Shown one piece after another: positions 43,382-52,457 of a stretch of 64,000 nucleotides of DNA. Made by a program: the position numbers and the translations under genes. Numbering within the stretch: the stretch's first letter is position 1; each line of letters begins with the position of its first letter. The DNA is from JAYQKL01 sp049889415 (GTDB lineage: Bacteria; Pseudomonadota; Alphaproteobacteria; RS24), in the NCBI GenBank assembly GCA_049889415.1, contig JBMHDL010000006.1, positions 124,001 through 188,000 of the forward strand, read 5' to 3'. Under the pieces are notes generated by a model, which worked only from the letters and a program-made list of their open reading frames with translations, was not told the DNA's origin and searched no databases.

Positions 43382-44179
43382 ATGAAACTGGTTGTAAATG
43401 GTTGTGCCGGACGCATGGGTCGTACCTTGGTGCGGCTAATATCCCAAGACCCGGAGGTCCGTCTAACCGGCGGACTGGAACAGGCCGGCTCGGACGCCAT
43501 CGGTGCCGATATCGGGACGCTGGCGGGTCTTGCCCCCTCGGGTTTGAGTGTCAGTGACGACCCGCTCGTTACCCTGAAAGACGCTGACGGCGTCATTGAC
43601 TTCACATCACCGGACAGCACGGTTGCCCTGAGCGCCGTAGCGGCCCAGGCCCGCATCGTTCACATCATCGGTACCACCGGCTTCACCCCTGACCAGGAAG
43701 ATCAAATCGCGGCTGCCGCGCGGCACGCCCGCATTGTCAAATCCGGCAATATGAGCCTAGGGGTCAATTTACTGTCTAGCCTGGTCAAGAAAGCCGCCGC
43801 CGCCTTGGGCGATGACTGGGATATTGAGGTTGTGGAAATGCATCATCGTCACAAGGTTGACGCCCCATCCGGGACGGCGTTGATGCTCGGCGCGGCAGCC
43901 GCAGACGGACGCGGCGTGGCGCTGGATGACAAAATCGACTCCGGGCGGCACGGCATCACCGGGGCGCGCCAAAGCGGCGATATCGGCTTCGCCACCTTGC
44001 GCGGCGGTTCGGTCGTCGGTGACCATCAGGTCATTCTGGCCGGCGAAAGTGAGCGCATCACACTCGGCCACATTGCCGAGGACCGGGATATTTTCGCCCG
44101 CGGGGCCTTACGGGCCGCAGTCTGGGCGCATGACCGCGACCCTGGCCTCTATCACATGACCGATGTGCTTGGTCTCTAA
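43382..44179 (+). CDS. dapB: 4-hydroxy-tetrahydrodipicolinate reductase
   Basis: Lysine/diaminopimelate pathway enzyme reducing HTPA with NAD(P)H. 265 residues. The dinucleotide-binding start is VVNGCAGRMGRTLV, and the active-site signature EMHHRHKVDAPSGTAL is present near the middle. Starts 32 bases after dnaJ and is probably cotranscribed. Confidence 0.97.
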   Translation: MKLVVNGCAGRMGRTLVRLISQDPEVRLTGGLEQAGSDAIGADIGTLAGLAPSGLSVSDDPLVTLKDADGVIDFTSPDSTVALSAVAAQARIVHIIGTTGFTPDQEDQIAAAARHARIVKSGNMSLGVNLLSSLVKKAAAALGDDWDIEVVEMHHRHKVDAPSGTALMLGAAAADGRGVALDDKIDSGRHGITGARQSGDIGFATLRGGSVVGDHQVILAGESERITLGHIAEDRDIFARGALRAAVWAHDRDPGLYHMTDVLGL

Positions 44180-44194
44180 ACTTGGGAGCGCTCA

Positions 44195-44815
44195 ATGAGC
44201 AAACTTATTCTTGTCCGCCACGGGCAAAGTGAATGGAATGAACAAAACCTTTTCACCGGCTGGAAAGACCCGGACCTGACGGATAAGGGCCGGCGCGAAG
44301 CGGTGCAGGCTGGGCTTAACCTCAAGGCAAAAGGACTGCACTTCGACATTGCCTTCACTTCAGCCCTGAAGCGGGCGCAGAACACCTGTGCCCTGCTGCT
44401 AGAAAATCTTGGCCAGACCGGTCTTGAGACCATCCGGGACCAGGCCTTGAACGAACGCGATTACGGCGATCTATCCGGATTAAACAAGGATAGCGCGCGG
44501 GAGAAATGGGGGGCGGATCAGGTGCATGTCTGGCGGCGTTCCTACGACACGCCACCACCCGGCGGAGAAAGCCTGAAAAACACCGCTGACCGGGTGCTGC
44601 CCTATTTCGAAGACCATATCAGACCGCGCTTGCTGAAAGGTGAAAATGTGCTGGTCGCCGCACATGGCAACTCCCTGCGCGCCCTAGTCAAAGTCCTGGA
44701 CGAGTTGACGCCGGAGGAAATCATCGGTGTTGAAATCAGCACCGGCGAGCCGATGATCTATACCCTTGATGCGGCGGGCGGCGTTCTCGACAAGGAAATC
44801 ATTGCAAAAAGCTGA
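44195..44815 (+). CDS. gpmA: 2,3-bisphosphoglycerate-dependent phosphoglycerate mutase
   Basis: Interconverts 3- and 2-phosphoglycerate. 206 residues, the short dPGM form seen in Alphaproteobacteria. Phospho-His motif LVRHGQSEWN near residue 6, then NLFTGWKDPDLTDKG, second catalytic His in AAHGNSLRALVK. A GGGAG site precedes the ATG. Its 3' end overlaps the convergent ogt gene by 17 bases. Confidence 0.97.
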   Translation: MSKLILVRHGQSEWNEQNLFTGWKDPDLTDKGRREAVQAGLNLKAKGLHFDIAFTSALKRAQNTCALLLENLGQTGLETIRDQALNERDYGDLSGLNKDSAREKWGADQVHVWRRSYDTPPPGGESLKNTADRVLPYFEDHIRPRLLKGENVLVAAHGNSLRALVKVLDELTPEEIIGVEISTGEPMIYTLDAAGGVLDKEIIAKS

Positions 44816-45401
44816 CCCCCTCTGACGCCAGAAGTTTGGCCTTCACACCCGACCCCCAACGGTAACCGTGAAGCGCTCCCCCAGCACCCAGAACACGGTG
44901 ACACGGCACCAGCCATGCCAATGGATTGGCGCCGACCGCCCCCCCGACGGCACGCGGGGAGCTTCCCAACCGCCACGCCAATCCGCCATAGGTGTCGCTT
45001 GCCCCGAACGGAATGCCCAACAGAGCCTGCCAGACCCGGTGCTGAAACACGGTTCCGGTCAATTTGAGCGGCGGCACCACGCCCTGTGAAAGAGCATCCG
45101 CGACGACTTGCACCGCTTGTGCGACGGGAGGCGGCTGATGCTCAGCACCCGTCAGGCCCGGAAACCGATTGAGGAACCCCTCCCGCTCCTCTGGCTTGTC
45201 TTCGGGGAACCCCAGACCGCATAAATATGGTCCATCTGAACGCGACAGATCATAGACCAGCAGGGCGCGGCCAAAGGGAAGGTGTAAAAATTGGCTCACA
45301 TAGGATGGTTGTGCCAAATCCGACGCGGTTTGGGCCGTCTCAAACGCTCCATCGGCGGTCAAATGATAAATTTTTGTTGTTTTTGTTTGCGCCATACCCA
45401 A
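44799..45401 (-). CDS. ogt: Methylated-DNA--[protein]-cysteine S-methyltransferase
   Basis: Suicide enzyme that takes O6-methyl groups from guanine onto its own Cys. 200 residues. Acceptor Cys167 lies in the PCHRV motif; the DNA-binding helix-turn-helix includes FQHRVWQALLGIPFG and AVGGAVGANP. The N-terminal 100 residues are the variable domain. With alkB and nth nearby it forms a loose group of base-repair genes. ATGs at residues 1 and 3 are both possible. Confidence 0.94.
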   Translation of the reverse strand: MGMAQTKTTKIYHLTADGAFETAQTASDLAQPSYVSQFLHLPFGRALLVYDLSRSDGPYLCGLGFPEDKPEEREGFLNRFPGLTGAEHQPPPVAQAVQVVADALSQGVVPPLKLTGTVFQHRVWQALLGIPFGASDTYGGLAWRLGSSPRAVGGAVGANPLAWLVPCHRVLGAGGALHGYRWGSGVKAKLLASEGVSFLQ

Positions 45402-45435
45402 TCAAAGATGAGCGGGGGGCATCTGTCAAGCGCAG

Positions 45436-45915
45436 CTAATGTCTGGCCTGTTTGAGCCGGCCCAATGCTGCTTCAAGCGCATCGGAGAACTCTTCACGCT
45501 CTTTCGGCGACAAAAACGACCCGACCTCAACACGTCGACCATGCGAGGTCAGGTGCAGAGCCCCGATTTCATCATTTGTCCGGCTCAGCTTGACCCGCAC
45601 CCAATAGGCATTGAAGGTCCATTCGCGTTTCACTTTGCGGGCCGAAACCTCGGTCACCCTGAGTGTATCATTGACCAGCTCAACCACCTCATAGCGGCGC
45701 GCCTGATTGTAATTCAGCCTGAAAGCAAGATAAAACAGGGCAATATCCAGCCCGAAAAATCCGAATACAGGCCAGGCGCCCCTCAACAGGAACACGACCC
45801 CAGTCCCCAGACTCGCCAGGACAAACAGGGCCAAAACAATATGGAAATCACGCCGCGACAAGGAGGCGTTCGGGCTGAGCCGGGCAGAAAAATATGTGTT
45901 TTGGGTTTCCATCAT
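45436..45915 (-). CDS. DUF2244 membrane protein
   Basis: About 160 residues. Two adjacent hydrophobic segments (around 24-45 and 48-66) are followed by a beta-rich cytosolic part with FNAYWVRVKL and GRRVEVGSFLSPKEREEF, typical of DUF2244. The function is unknown; the gene is usually next to nth in Alphaproteobacteria, as here (divergent). Start at one of two adjacent ATGs (45915 or 45912). Confidence 0.87.
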   Translation of the reverse strand: MMETQNTYFSARLSPNASLSRRDFHIVLALFVLASLGTGVVFLLRGAWPVFGFFGLDIALFYLAFRLNYNQARRYEVVELVNDTLRVTEVSARKVKREWTFNAYWVRVKLSRTNDEIGALHLTSHGRRVEVGSFLSPKEREEFSDALEAALGRLKQARH

Positions 45916-46001
45916 CCCATCAGATAGGGCGGGTGAGGCACAACACAAGCCGATCACCTGCGACCTATTGCGTCAGGCAGGGAAAGTCTTATAGTGCAGA
46001 C

Positions 46002-46640
46002 ATGAAAGTCGCCCAGATACCAGAGTTTTTTGCCCTTTTGAAAGAGGCCAACCCGATTCCGGAACCGGAGCTGGATTTCATCAATATTTTCACCCTTCTT
46101 GTTGCCGTTGTGCTGTCTGCACAGGCCACGGACAAGGGCGTCAACAAAGCCACGAAAAATTTGTTCAAAATCGCAGATACGCCGGAGAAAATGGCGGCTC
46201 TGGGCGAAGAGAAAATCCGCGAGCATGTCCGCACCATCGGGCTTTACCGCAGCAAAGCCAAGAATGTCCACCTTTTGTCCCAGCAACTCATCAGGGATCA
46301 TGACAGCCAGGTGCCCGACACCATGGAAGCGTTGATCAAATTGCCGGGAGTCGGGCGCAAAACCGCCAATGTGGTGTTGAACATCGGCTACGGCAAAGAC
46401 ACATTCGCCGTCGATACGCATGTCTTTCGCATCAGCAACCGCACCGGGCTGGCTCCGGGCAAAACCGTTCTGGATGTGGAAAAGAAGCTCGACCGTCGTG
46501 TCCCGGAACCCTTCAGGGTTGACGCCCATCATTGGCTGATCCTTCACGGACGCTATGTTTGCAAGGCCCGCAAACCGGATTGTCCCGGATGTGTGGTCCG
46601 CCATTTATGCCGTTTCAAAGGGAAAACTGTTGCGGCCTAA
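46002..46640 (+). CDS. nth: Endonuclease III
   Basis: Base-excision-repair glycosylase/AP lyase for oxidised pyrimidines. 212 residues from the ATG at 46002. The helix-hairpin-helix LPGVGRKTANVV contains the catalytic Lys120; the catalytic Asp138 is in AVDTHVFR. The 4Fe-4S cluster ligands are Cys187, Cys194, Cys197 and Cys203, the same positions as in the E. coli enzyme. Upstream in-frame sequence from 45894 overlaps the DUF2244 gene and is not conserved. Confidence 0.98.
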   Translation: MKVAQIPEFFALLKEANPIPEPELDFINIFTLLVAVVLSAQATDKGVNKATKNLFKIADTPEKMAALGEEKIREHVRTIGLYRSKAKNVHLLSQQLIRDHDSQVPDTMEALIKLPGVGRKTANVVLNIGYGKDTFAVDTHVFRISNRTGLAPGKTVLDVEKKLDRRVPEPFRVDAHHWLILHGRYVCKARKPDCPGCVVRHLCRFKGKTVAA

Positions 46641-46671
46641 CTGCCGCCAGAGCCGTATTAGGAGAGTTAAT

Positions 46672-47682
46672 ATGAGCGATAAACGCTTCCACGTAACCGC
46701 CATGGGGGCCGCCCTGGTTGATGTTTATGCCCAGATCAGTGAAGATAAACTGACCGCATTGGGTAGTCAAAAGGGAGCCATGACCCTGATTGACGCAGAC
46801 CAGGCCGCCACCATGCTGGACACTTTGACGATCGAAAGCAAAGCATCCGGAGGGTCGGCAGCCAACACCATAGCCGGTATCGCGGCACATGGTCAAAACA
46901 CCGCCTTTGTAGGCAAGGTCGCGGCGGATGAATTAGGCGCCTTTTTCACCGATGAGATGTCATCGGGCGGCATCACCTTCCCGGGGAAACCTTTGGAGGG
47001 CGGCGACCCGACCGGTCGCTGCATTGTTTTGATAACCCCCGATGCTGAACGGACCATGCATACATTGATCGGGGCGGCAGCGGCGACATCCGCATCCGAT
47101 CTGGATATGGATGTCCTGTCATCCACAGCCTGTTTTTTTTCTGAGGGCTATGTCTTTGACAGCCCGACCACGACCGAAGCCTTTCATGTCGGGGCGGAAA
47201 GAGTCAGGGCCGCGGGTGGGCGCGTGGCGTTTTCCCTGTCAGATCCGTTTTGTGTTGAACGGCATATGGACAAATTCACCTCTTTACTGGCTCACGATGT
47301 TGATCTGGTGCTCGGCAATGCGGCAGAGGCGGCGGCCCTTTTCGGCACCACAAACATGGCAGACATTACGGCCGCCATATCGGCAAACGGATATGATGCC
47401 GTCATAACCCGCGGCGATGAAGGGGCGGTGGTTGTGATGGACGGCACCGTCACCGATGTGGCGGCTGTGCCAGTAGCGCGTATTGTTGATTTGACCGGCG
47501 CCGGCGATCAATTTGCCGCCGGGTTTTTGAGCGGCCTTGCGCTCGGTAAATCAGCGCGCGAATGCGGGCATATGGGGGCTGTTGCAGCGGCTGAGGTGAT
47601 CAGCCATATCGGGCCGCGCCCGCAGGCCGATATGCGCACCCTGTTCGCCGACGCCAAAATCGAGCTCGGGCCGAAAGGCTGA
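46672..47682 (+). CDS. PfkB-family sugar/adenosine kinase
   Basis: 336 residues from the ATG at 46672, with AGGAG eight bases upstream. Ribokinase fold: GGSAANTIAGIAAHG (substrate region), GDEGAVVVMDG, and the anion-hole/catalytic motif LTGAGDQFAAGFLSGLA with the catalytic Asp. The sequence type resembles alphaproteobacterial adenosine kinases, but substrate cannot be read with certainty. Follows nth by 31 bases and converges with coaA. Confidence 0.88.
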   Translation: MSDKRFHVTAMGAALVDVYAQISEDKLTALGSQKGAMTLIDADQAATMLDTLTIESKASGGSAANTIAGIAAHGQNTAFVGKVAADELGAFFTDEMSSGGITFPGKPLEGGDPTGRCIVLITPDAERTMHTLIGAAAATSASDLDMDVLSSTACFFSEGYVFDSPTTTEAFHVGAERVRAAGGRVAFSLSDPFCVERHMDKFTSLLAHDVDLVLGNAAEAAALFGTTNMADITAAISANGYDAVITRGDEGAVVVMDGTVTDVAAVPVARIVDLTGAGDQFAAGFLSGLALGKSARECGHMGAVAAAEVISHIGPRPQADMRTLFADAKIELGPKG

Positions 47683-47691
47683 ATTTTCCGC

Positions 47692-48645
47692 CTAAATTTT
47701 CCGCAGGCGCACTTCGTCAATTTTATGCGCGGCGTTTTTGTGTAAAATCAGGTCGGCACGCCCGCGGGTCGGGATGATGTTCTGAATGAGATTGCGCTCA
47801 TTGATGTTTTCCCAGATGGCAAGCGCGGTGCGCCGCGCCTCATCATCATCCAGACCGGCATAGCGCGAGAAATACGCGCCCGGCTTGCTGAAAGCGGTGC
47901 GCCGTAATTCCAGAAATCGCGCCACATACCAATCGCGGATATCCTCAGCGGCAGCATCTATGTAAACGGAGAAATCAAAAAAATCCGACACAAACGGAAT
48001 TTCACTGTCGGTTTCATCAAGGCGTGCCGGCTGCAGCACATTCAGTCCTTCGACAATGAGAATGTCCGGAAGGTCGACCAGCACCTTCTCATCGGGCACA
48101 ACATCATAAATAATATGGGAATAGACCGGAGCCTCCAGGGCCGGCTTGCCGGATTTCACATCCGTTAGAAAGGCGCGCAGGGCGGCCAGATCAAAACTTT
48201 CAGGGAACCCCTTGCGCTCCATGAGACCACGTTTTTCCAATTCGGCGTTCGCATATAAAAAGCCGTCCGTCGTCACCAGTTGCACTTTCGGGTGGCTCTG
48301 CCAGCGGGCCAGCATCTCACGCAGGATACGTGAGGTGGTGCTTTTCCCGACGGCGACCGAACCGGCAACGCCGATGATATAGGGCACCTTTTTTTCGCGC
48401 CCGAGAAAACCGTTGGTCGCGGTAAAAAGGCCCTGCGTGGATTCCACATAAAGGCTCAACAGACGCGACAGGGGCAGATAAATCAATTCCACTTCCTTCA
48501 GGGAAACGGTTTCACCGCGTCCGCGCAGCTTGATCACCTCATCCTCGGTCAGGGACAGGGTTTCATCACGCTGCAAGGCGCCCCATTCTTCCGCCGTAAA
48601 GCGGCGATAGGGGGACTCGGGAGAAGCGGCTGGAGAGAGGGACAT
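47692..48645 (-). CDS. coaA: Pantothenate kinase (type I)
   Basis: First step of coenzyme A synthesis from pantothenate. 317 residues. Walker A GVAGSVAVGKST (92-103), VTTDGFLYAN, and the CoaA C-terminal IIPTRGRADLILHK. It follows hisE on the same strand by 27 bases. The last CoA step, coaE, is at 55 kb. Confidence 0.97.
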   Translation of the reverse strand: MSLSPAASPESPYRRFTAEEWGALQRDETLSLTEDEVIKLRGRGETVSLKEVELIYLPLSRLLSLYVESTQGLFTATNGFLGREKKVPYIIGVAGSVAVGKSTTSRILREMLARWQSHPKVQLVTTDGFLYANAELEKRGLMERKGFPESFDLAALRAFLTDVKSGKPALEAPVYSHIIYDVVPDEKVLVDLPDILIVEGLNVLQPARLDETDSEIPFVSDFFDFSVYIDAAAEDIRDWYVARFLELRRTAFSKPGAYFSRYAGLDDDEARRTALAIWENINERNLIQNIIPTRGRADLILHKNAAHKIDEVRLRKI

Positions 48646-48672
48646 CAGGGAACCTTCAGGTAATCACGGCCA

Positions 48673-48987
48673 TCAGCGGGCAGCCTTTTCATCCAGACCG
48701 GAAACGCCCTGGCGTTTTTCAAGCTCTGCAAAAACATCTTTCAGATCGACGCCCGCCCCGATTAAAACCACCAGCAGATGATACAGCACATCCGCGGACT
48801 CCCTGACAACGGCTTCACGGTCGTTCTCAAGGGCGGCAATCAGGGTTTCGACCGCCTCTTCCGCCAACTTGCGACCGGGCCGAGCGGGCGCGCCGCCCAA
48901 GAGTTGGGCCGTATAAGAGCTGTCAGGGTCCGCATTTTTGCGCGCCGTCAGCTCGGCAAATAAACTTTCCAGAACTGCACTCATCAT
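48673..48987 (-). CDS. hisE: Phosphoribosyl-ATP pyrophosphatase
   Basis: Second step of histidine biosynthesis. 104 residues, stand-alone HisE. Motifs SYTAQLLGGAPARPGRKLAEE and ESADVLYHLLVVL (MazG-like Glu/Asp metal ligands). Two adjacent ATGs at the start. Lies 64 bases downstream of hisF. Confidence 0.96.
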   Translation of the reverse strand: MMSAVLESLFAELTARKNADPDSSYTAQLLGGAPARPGRKLAEEAVETLIAALENDREAVVRESADVLYHLLVVLIGAGVDLKDVFAELEKRQGVSGLDEKAAR

Positions 48988-49051
48988 CCCGGCCTTTCTC
49001 GTATTTCCGCTCTCTGTTTACCTGTTTTCGAAGCGCTAGACAATCATCCTG

Positions 49052-49810
49052 TCACAAGCGGACATCCAGTCCAGCAGATGCCATAACCTGCTTGGTTTCC
49101 GAGATGGTGTAATCCCCGAAATGAAAGATTGAGGCCGCCAGCACCGCACTGGCACCGCCGCGCTTGACCCCGTCGACAAAATGATCCGGATGCCCGACCC
49201 CGCCGGAGGCGATCACCGGCACGGAAACAGCGTCTGAGATGGCGCGGGTCAAGGCCAGATCAAACCCGTCTCGCGTACCATCCCGGTCCATGGAGGTTAA
49301 AAGAATTTCCCCGGCACCCCGCGCGACCATGTCACGGGCAAAGCCAATAGCTTCAATGCCTGTTTTTTCACGCCCCCCATGGGTGAAAATCTCCCACCTA
49401 TCCTCATCCACCTGTTTGGCGTCCATGGCGACGACAATGCATTGCGCCCCGAATTTCGCCGCGGCCGCTGTCACAACCTCAGGCGTTCTGACGGCGGCGG
49501 TGTTGAACGAAACCTTGTCGGCCCCGGCCAAAAGCAGGCTGCGGACATCGTGAACGGTCCGCACGCCGCCACCAACGGTCAACGGCATGAAACATTGCTC
49601 CGCCGTCTCCCGCACCACATCCAGCAGGATGGCGCGTTTTTCATGGCTGGCCGTAATGTCCAGGAAGCACAGCTCATCGGCACCCGCCGCATCATATGTG
49701 CGGGCCGCCTCAACCGGATCCCCTGCATCCACCAGATCAACGAACTGAACCCCTTTTACGACACGGCCGTCAGCCACATCAAGGCAGGGGATGATCCGCG
49801 TTTTCAGCAT
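49052..49810 (-). CDS. hisF: Imidazole glycerol phosphate synthase subunit HisF
   Basis: Cyclase subunit producing IGP and AICAR using ammonia from HisH. 252 residues; (beta-alpha)8 barrel with catalytic Asp11 (IIPCLDVADG) and Asp130 (VVAMDAKQ), both at canonical positions. The start shares one base with the hisA stop (TGATG). Confidence 0.98.
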   Translation of the reverse strand: MLKTRIIPCLDVADGRVVKGVQFVDLVDAGDPVEAARTYDAAGADELCFLDITASHEKRAILLDVVRETAEQCFMPLTVGGGVRTVHDVRSLLLAGADKVSFNTAAVRTPEVVTAAAAKFGAQCIVVAMDAKQVDEDRWEIFTHGGREKTGIEAIGFARDMVARGAGEILLTSMDRDGTRDGFDLALTRAISDAVSVPVIASGGVGHPDHFVDGVKRGGASAVLAASIFHFGDYTISETKQVMASAGLDVRL

Positions 49811-50538
49811 CAGCTCACCCCGTCCATGGCCATAAGCTTGGTGGCGTCCAGCCGGCCATCATATAACGCGCGACCAGATATGGCACCAATGATGCCGGTG
49901 TGCTCATATGCAAGCAAAGCCTCGACATCCTCAATTCCGGCCAAACCGCCGGATGCGACAACCGGAATGGAAATGGCCGCGGCAAGCTGTGCCGTCGACT
50001 CAATATTTACGCCCTTGAGAAGCCCATCGCGGTCAATATCCGTATAGATGATGCTGGCAACGCCGGCATCTTCGAAGCGCCGGGCCAAATCGATGGCATC
50101 CAGATCACTTTCCTCGGCCCAGCCTTCGACGGCGACCCGCCCTGCGCGCGCATCAATGCCGACACTCACCTGCCCCGGAAAGACTGCACAGGCCTGTTTC
50201 ACCAGCGCCGGATCGCGCACCGCGATAGTGCCAAGGATAACCCGCGCAATCCCTTTCTCAAGCCATGTCTCGATTGTCGGCAGGTCACGAATGCCACCGC
50301 CAAGCTGAGCCGGTGCCTGCGTTGCTGCCAAAATGGACTCAACTGCGGCGGCATTGACAGGCGCCCCGGCAAATGCACCGTCCAAATCCACCAAATGCAG
50401 GTTGGAAAATCCCTGGGCCGCAAATGCGCGGGCCTGATCTGCCGGATTGTCATTGAAAATGGTCGCCCGGTCCATATCGCCCTGCTCAAGACGCACGCAT
50501 TTGCCGCCCTTCAAATCTATCGCAGGAAATACAATCAT
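49810..50538 (-). CDS. hisA: ProFAR isomerase HisA
   Basis: Amadori isomerase of histidine synthesis. 242 residues from the ATG at 50536-50538, which overlaps the hisH stop as ATGA; the frame extends three codons further upstream. Catalytic Asp8 (FPAIDLKGG) and Asp129 (SVGIDARAG) are present. Coupled on both sides to hisH and hisF. Confidence 0.97.
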   Translation of the reverse strand: MIVFPAIDLKGGKCVRLEQGDMDRATIFNDNPADQARAFAAQGFSNLHLVDLDGAFAGAPVNAAAVESILAATQAPAQLGGGIRDLPTIETWLEKGIARVILGTIAVRDPALVKQACAVFPGQVSVGIDARAGRVAVEGWAEESDLDAIDLARRFEDAGVASIIYTDIDRDGLLKGVNIESTAQLAAAISIPVVASGGLAGIEDVEALLAYEHTGIIGAISGRALYDGRLDATKLMAMDGVS

Positions 50539-51191
50539 GGGCGCCACCTCAAAAAATTCTCAATCAAAGCCAGGCCATTCACCTGACTTTTCTCCGGATG
50601 AAACTGCGTGCCGAACATATTGTCCTTGGCAATGGCGGCACAAAACGCCCCGCCATAATCGCACTGGGCTGCGCAATCTGAACCATCGGCCGGCACAAAT
50701 GCATAGCTGTGAACAAAATAAAGCGTTTTGCCGTCCAACCCCTCAAGAACGGGATGAGCCTGGCTGCAGCTGATTTCATTCCAGCCCATATGCGGGATTT
50801 TCAGGGATTTATCTGCAGGCTGCAGAGCGGAAACGGACCCGTTGACCCAACCCAACCCGGCATAAGGCTGATTGTTGTTGCCAGCGCTGTTTTCCAGCCC
50901 GGTCTCGGCCATCAACTGCATGCCCACACAAATACCCAAAAAAGGACGGCCATCTTTGCGGACACGCTGGTTCAGCGCCTCCTCCATGCCGGCAATGGCC
51001 CGCAAACCGCCGGCACAATCCCCAAATGCGCCGACGCCGGGCAGAACCACATAATCAGCCTCCAGTACATCTTCCGGCGCGCCCGTCACAAGCACCTCAG
51101 ACCAGTCAAAAACAGTCCGGGCCATCCGCTCAAAAGCTTTTTCAGCAGACCGCAGATTTCCGGAGTCATAATCTATAAGGGCGATTTTCAA
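50535..51191 (-). CDS. hisH: Imidazole glycerol phosphate synthase subunit HisH
   Basis: Glutaminase subunit that feeds ammonia to HisF. 218 residues. Catalytic Cys88 in GICVGMQLM; the His-x-Glu partner is in GTQFHPEKSQ near the C-terminus. PGVGAFGDC is the oxyanion-strand block. Lies 30 bases downstream of hisB. Confidence 0.98.
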   Translation of the reverse strand: MKIALIDYDSGNLRSAEKAFERMARTVFDWSEVLVTGAPEDVLEADYVVLPGVGAFGDCAGGLRAIAGMEEALNQRVRKDGRPFLGICVGMQLMAETGLENSAGNNNQPYAGLGWVNGSVSALQPADKSLKIPHMGWNEISCSQAHPVLEGLDGKTLYFVHSYAFVPADGSDCAAQCDYGGAFCAAIAKDNMFGTQFHPEKSQVNGLALIENFLRWRP

Positions 51192-51221
51192 GCCATCATA
51201 TCCTTTGCAGGCTTAACTGGC

Positions 51222-51821
51222 TCAGCTGCCAAGCACGCCTTTGGTTGAGGGAATATCGTCGGCTTTACGCGGGTCAATTTCAATAGCCTGCCGCAGCGCG
51301 CGGGCGAGACCCTTGAAACAGGACTCGATAATATGGTGATTGTTCTCACCATACAGGTTTTCAACATGCAGGGTAATGCCTGCAGCCTGAGCAAAAGCCT
51401 GGAACCATTCCTTGAACAGTTCCGTGTCCATATCACCGAGCTTTGGTTTGCTGAAGGCAACTTTCCAGATCAAATAGGGGCGTTGCGACACATCAAGAGA
51501 CACGCGGGTGCAAGTTTCATCCATCGGTATCACGGCGGAGCCGTAACGCGTCAGCCCCTTGAAATCGCCAAGCGCTTCACGCACCGCCTCACCGATGACA
51601 ATGCCGGTATCCTCTGTCGTGTGGTGGAAATCAATATGCAGATCACCCTTGGCCGCGACCTCCAGGTCAATCAGGGAGTGGCGCGAGAGCTGCTCAAGCA
51701 TATGATCCAAAAACCCAATGCCGGTGGACACCGTATATTCACCCGTCCCGTCAAGATTGAGCTTCACGGAAACGCCGGTTTCCTTTGTCTCCCGGGAAAT
51801 TTCTGCGGTTCTTTGCGTCAT
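51222..51821 (-). CDS. hisB: Imidazoleglycerol-phosphate dehydratase
   Basis: Dehydrates IGP in histidine synthesis. About 199 residues from the ATG at 51819-51821; the frame extends to a TTG at 51830, but an AGG is better placed for the ATG. Metal-binding motifs HHTTEDTG and HIIESCFKGLARALR are present. First gene of the leftward run hisB-hisH-hisA-hisF-hisE-coaA. The phosphatase step is not encoded here (monofunctional HisB). Confidence 0.97.
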   Translation of the reverse strand: MTQRTAEISRETKETGVSVKLNLDGTGEYTVSTGIGFLDHMLEQLSRHSLIDLEVAAKGDLHIDFHHTTEDTGIVIGEAVREALGDFKGLTRYGSAVIPMDETCTRVSLDVSQRPYLIWKVAFSKPKLGDMDTELFKEWFQAFAQAAGITLHVENLYGENNHHIIESCFKGLARALRQAIEIDPRKADDIPSTKGVLGS

Positions 51822-51897
51822 TGTGATCAACCTGCAAAAGTGACAACTAACTGTCTTTTAACAAGTGCTTCGCAAAGTTTCCACAACTGATTGGCCC

Positions 51898-52443
51898 TCA
51901 GCGTGTTTTGCGCAGACGCACATATAGCGCGCCGCCACCACCCTTATGCGGCGCCGCCTCCTCAAAACCGACCACCAGCGGCGCCAACTCGGAGCTGCGC
52001 AGCCACAGCGGCACCTCGCGTCTCAACACCCCCTGACCCTGCACGCCTTTTCCGGTAACGACCAAAACCCATCTCAGACCGCGTGCGCTGCCCTCCTTGA
52101 TGAAGCGGCTTAACACATCATGCGCGGCGGCTGCATGATAGCCATGCAAATCCAATCGGGCCTCGATCAGGTCTTTTCCACGGTTGACGCGACGCACCTG
52201 TTTCGGGTCCAGCTTCGCGGGTAAAGGGCGTGGTTTTGTCTCGGGTCTGGCCGGTGTATCTTTTAGACCGCGAATATTTGTGTGACGGCTGTCCGCACCG
52301 ACGGACCGACGCAGTTTGCGGGCTGGCGCGGGTTTCGGTGCCAATGTCTGCGCCCGATTTTTAAGACGCTCATCAAGCGGGTCGACAGTTCGCTTGACAC
52401 GCTCCCAAAGGGACAGATCATCCTGTTTTATTTTCTTCGTCAT
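51898..52443 (-). CDS. Smr-domain protein (MutS2 C-terminal-like)
   Basis: 181 residues from the ATG at 52441-52443. The first 90 are basic and probably unstructured. The Smr domain covers about 97-181: ARLDLHGYHAAAAHDVL, VVTGKGVQGQGVLRREVP and GGGGALYVRLRK. Smr domains have nuclease activity on DNA or RNA in some proteins; the role here is unknown. 14 bases downstream of timA; in several relatives mltA lies between these two genes. Confidence 0.9.
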   Translation of the reverse strand: MTKKIKQDDLSLWERVKRTVDPLDERLKNRAQTLAPKPAPARKLRRSVGADSRHTNIRGLKDTPARPETKPRPLPAKLDPKQVRRVNRGKDLIEARLDLHGYHAAAAHDVLSRFIKEGSARGLRWVLVVTGKGVQGQGVLRREVPLWLRSSELAPLVVGFEEAAPHKGGGGALYVRLRKTR

Positions 52444-52457
52444 CAGCCCGGCTGCGC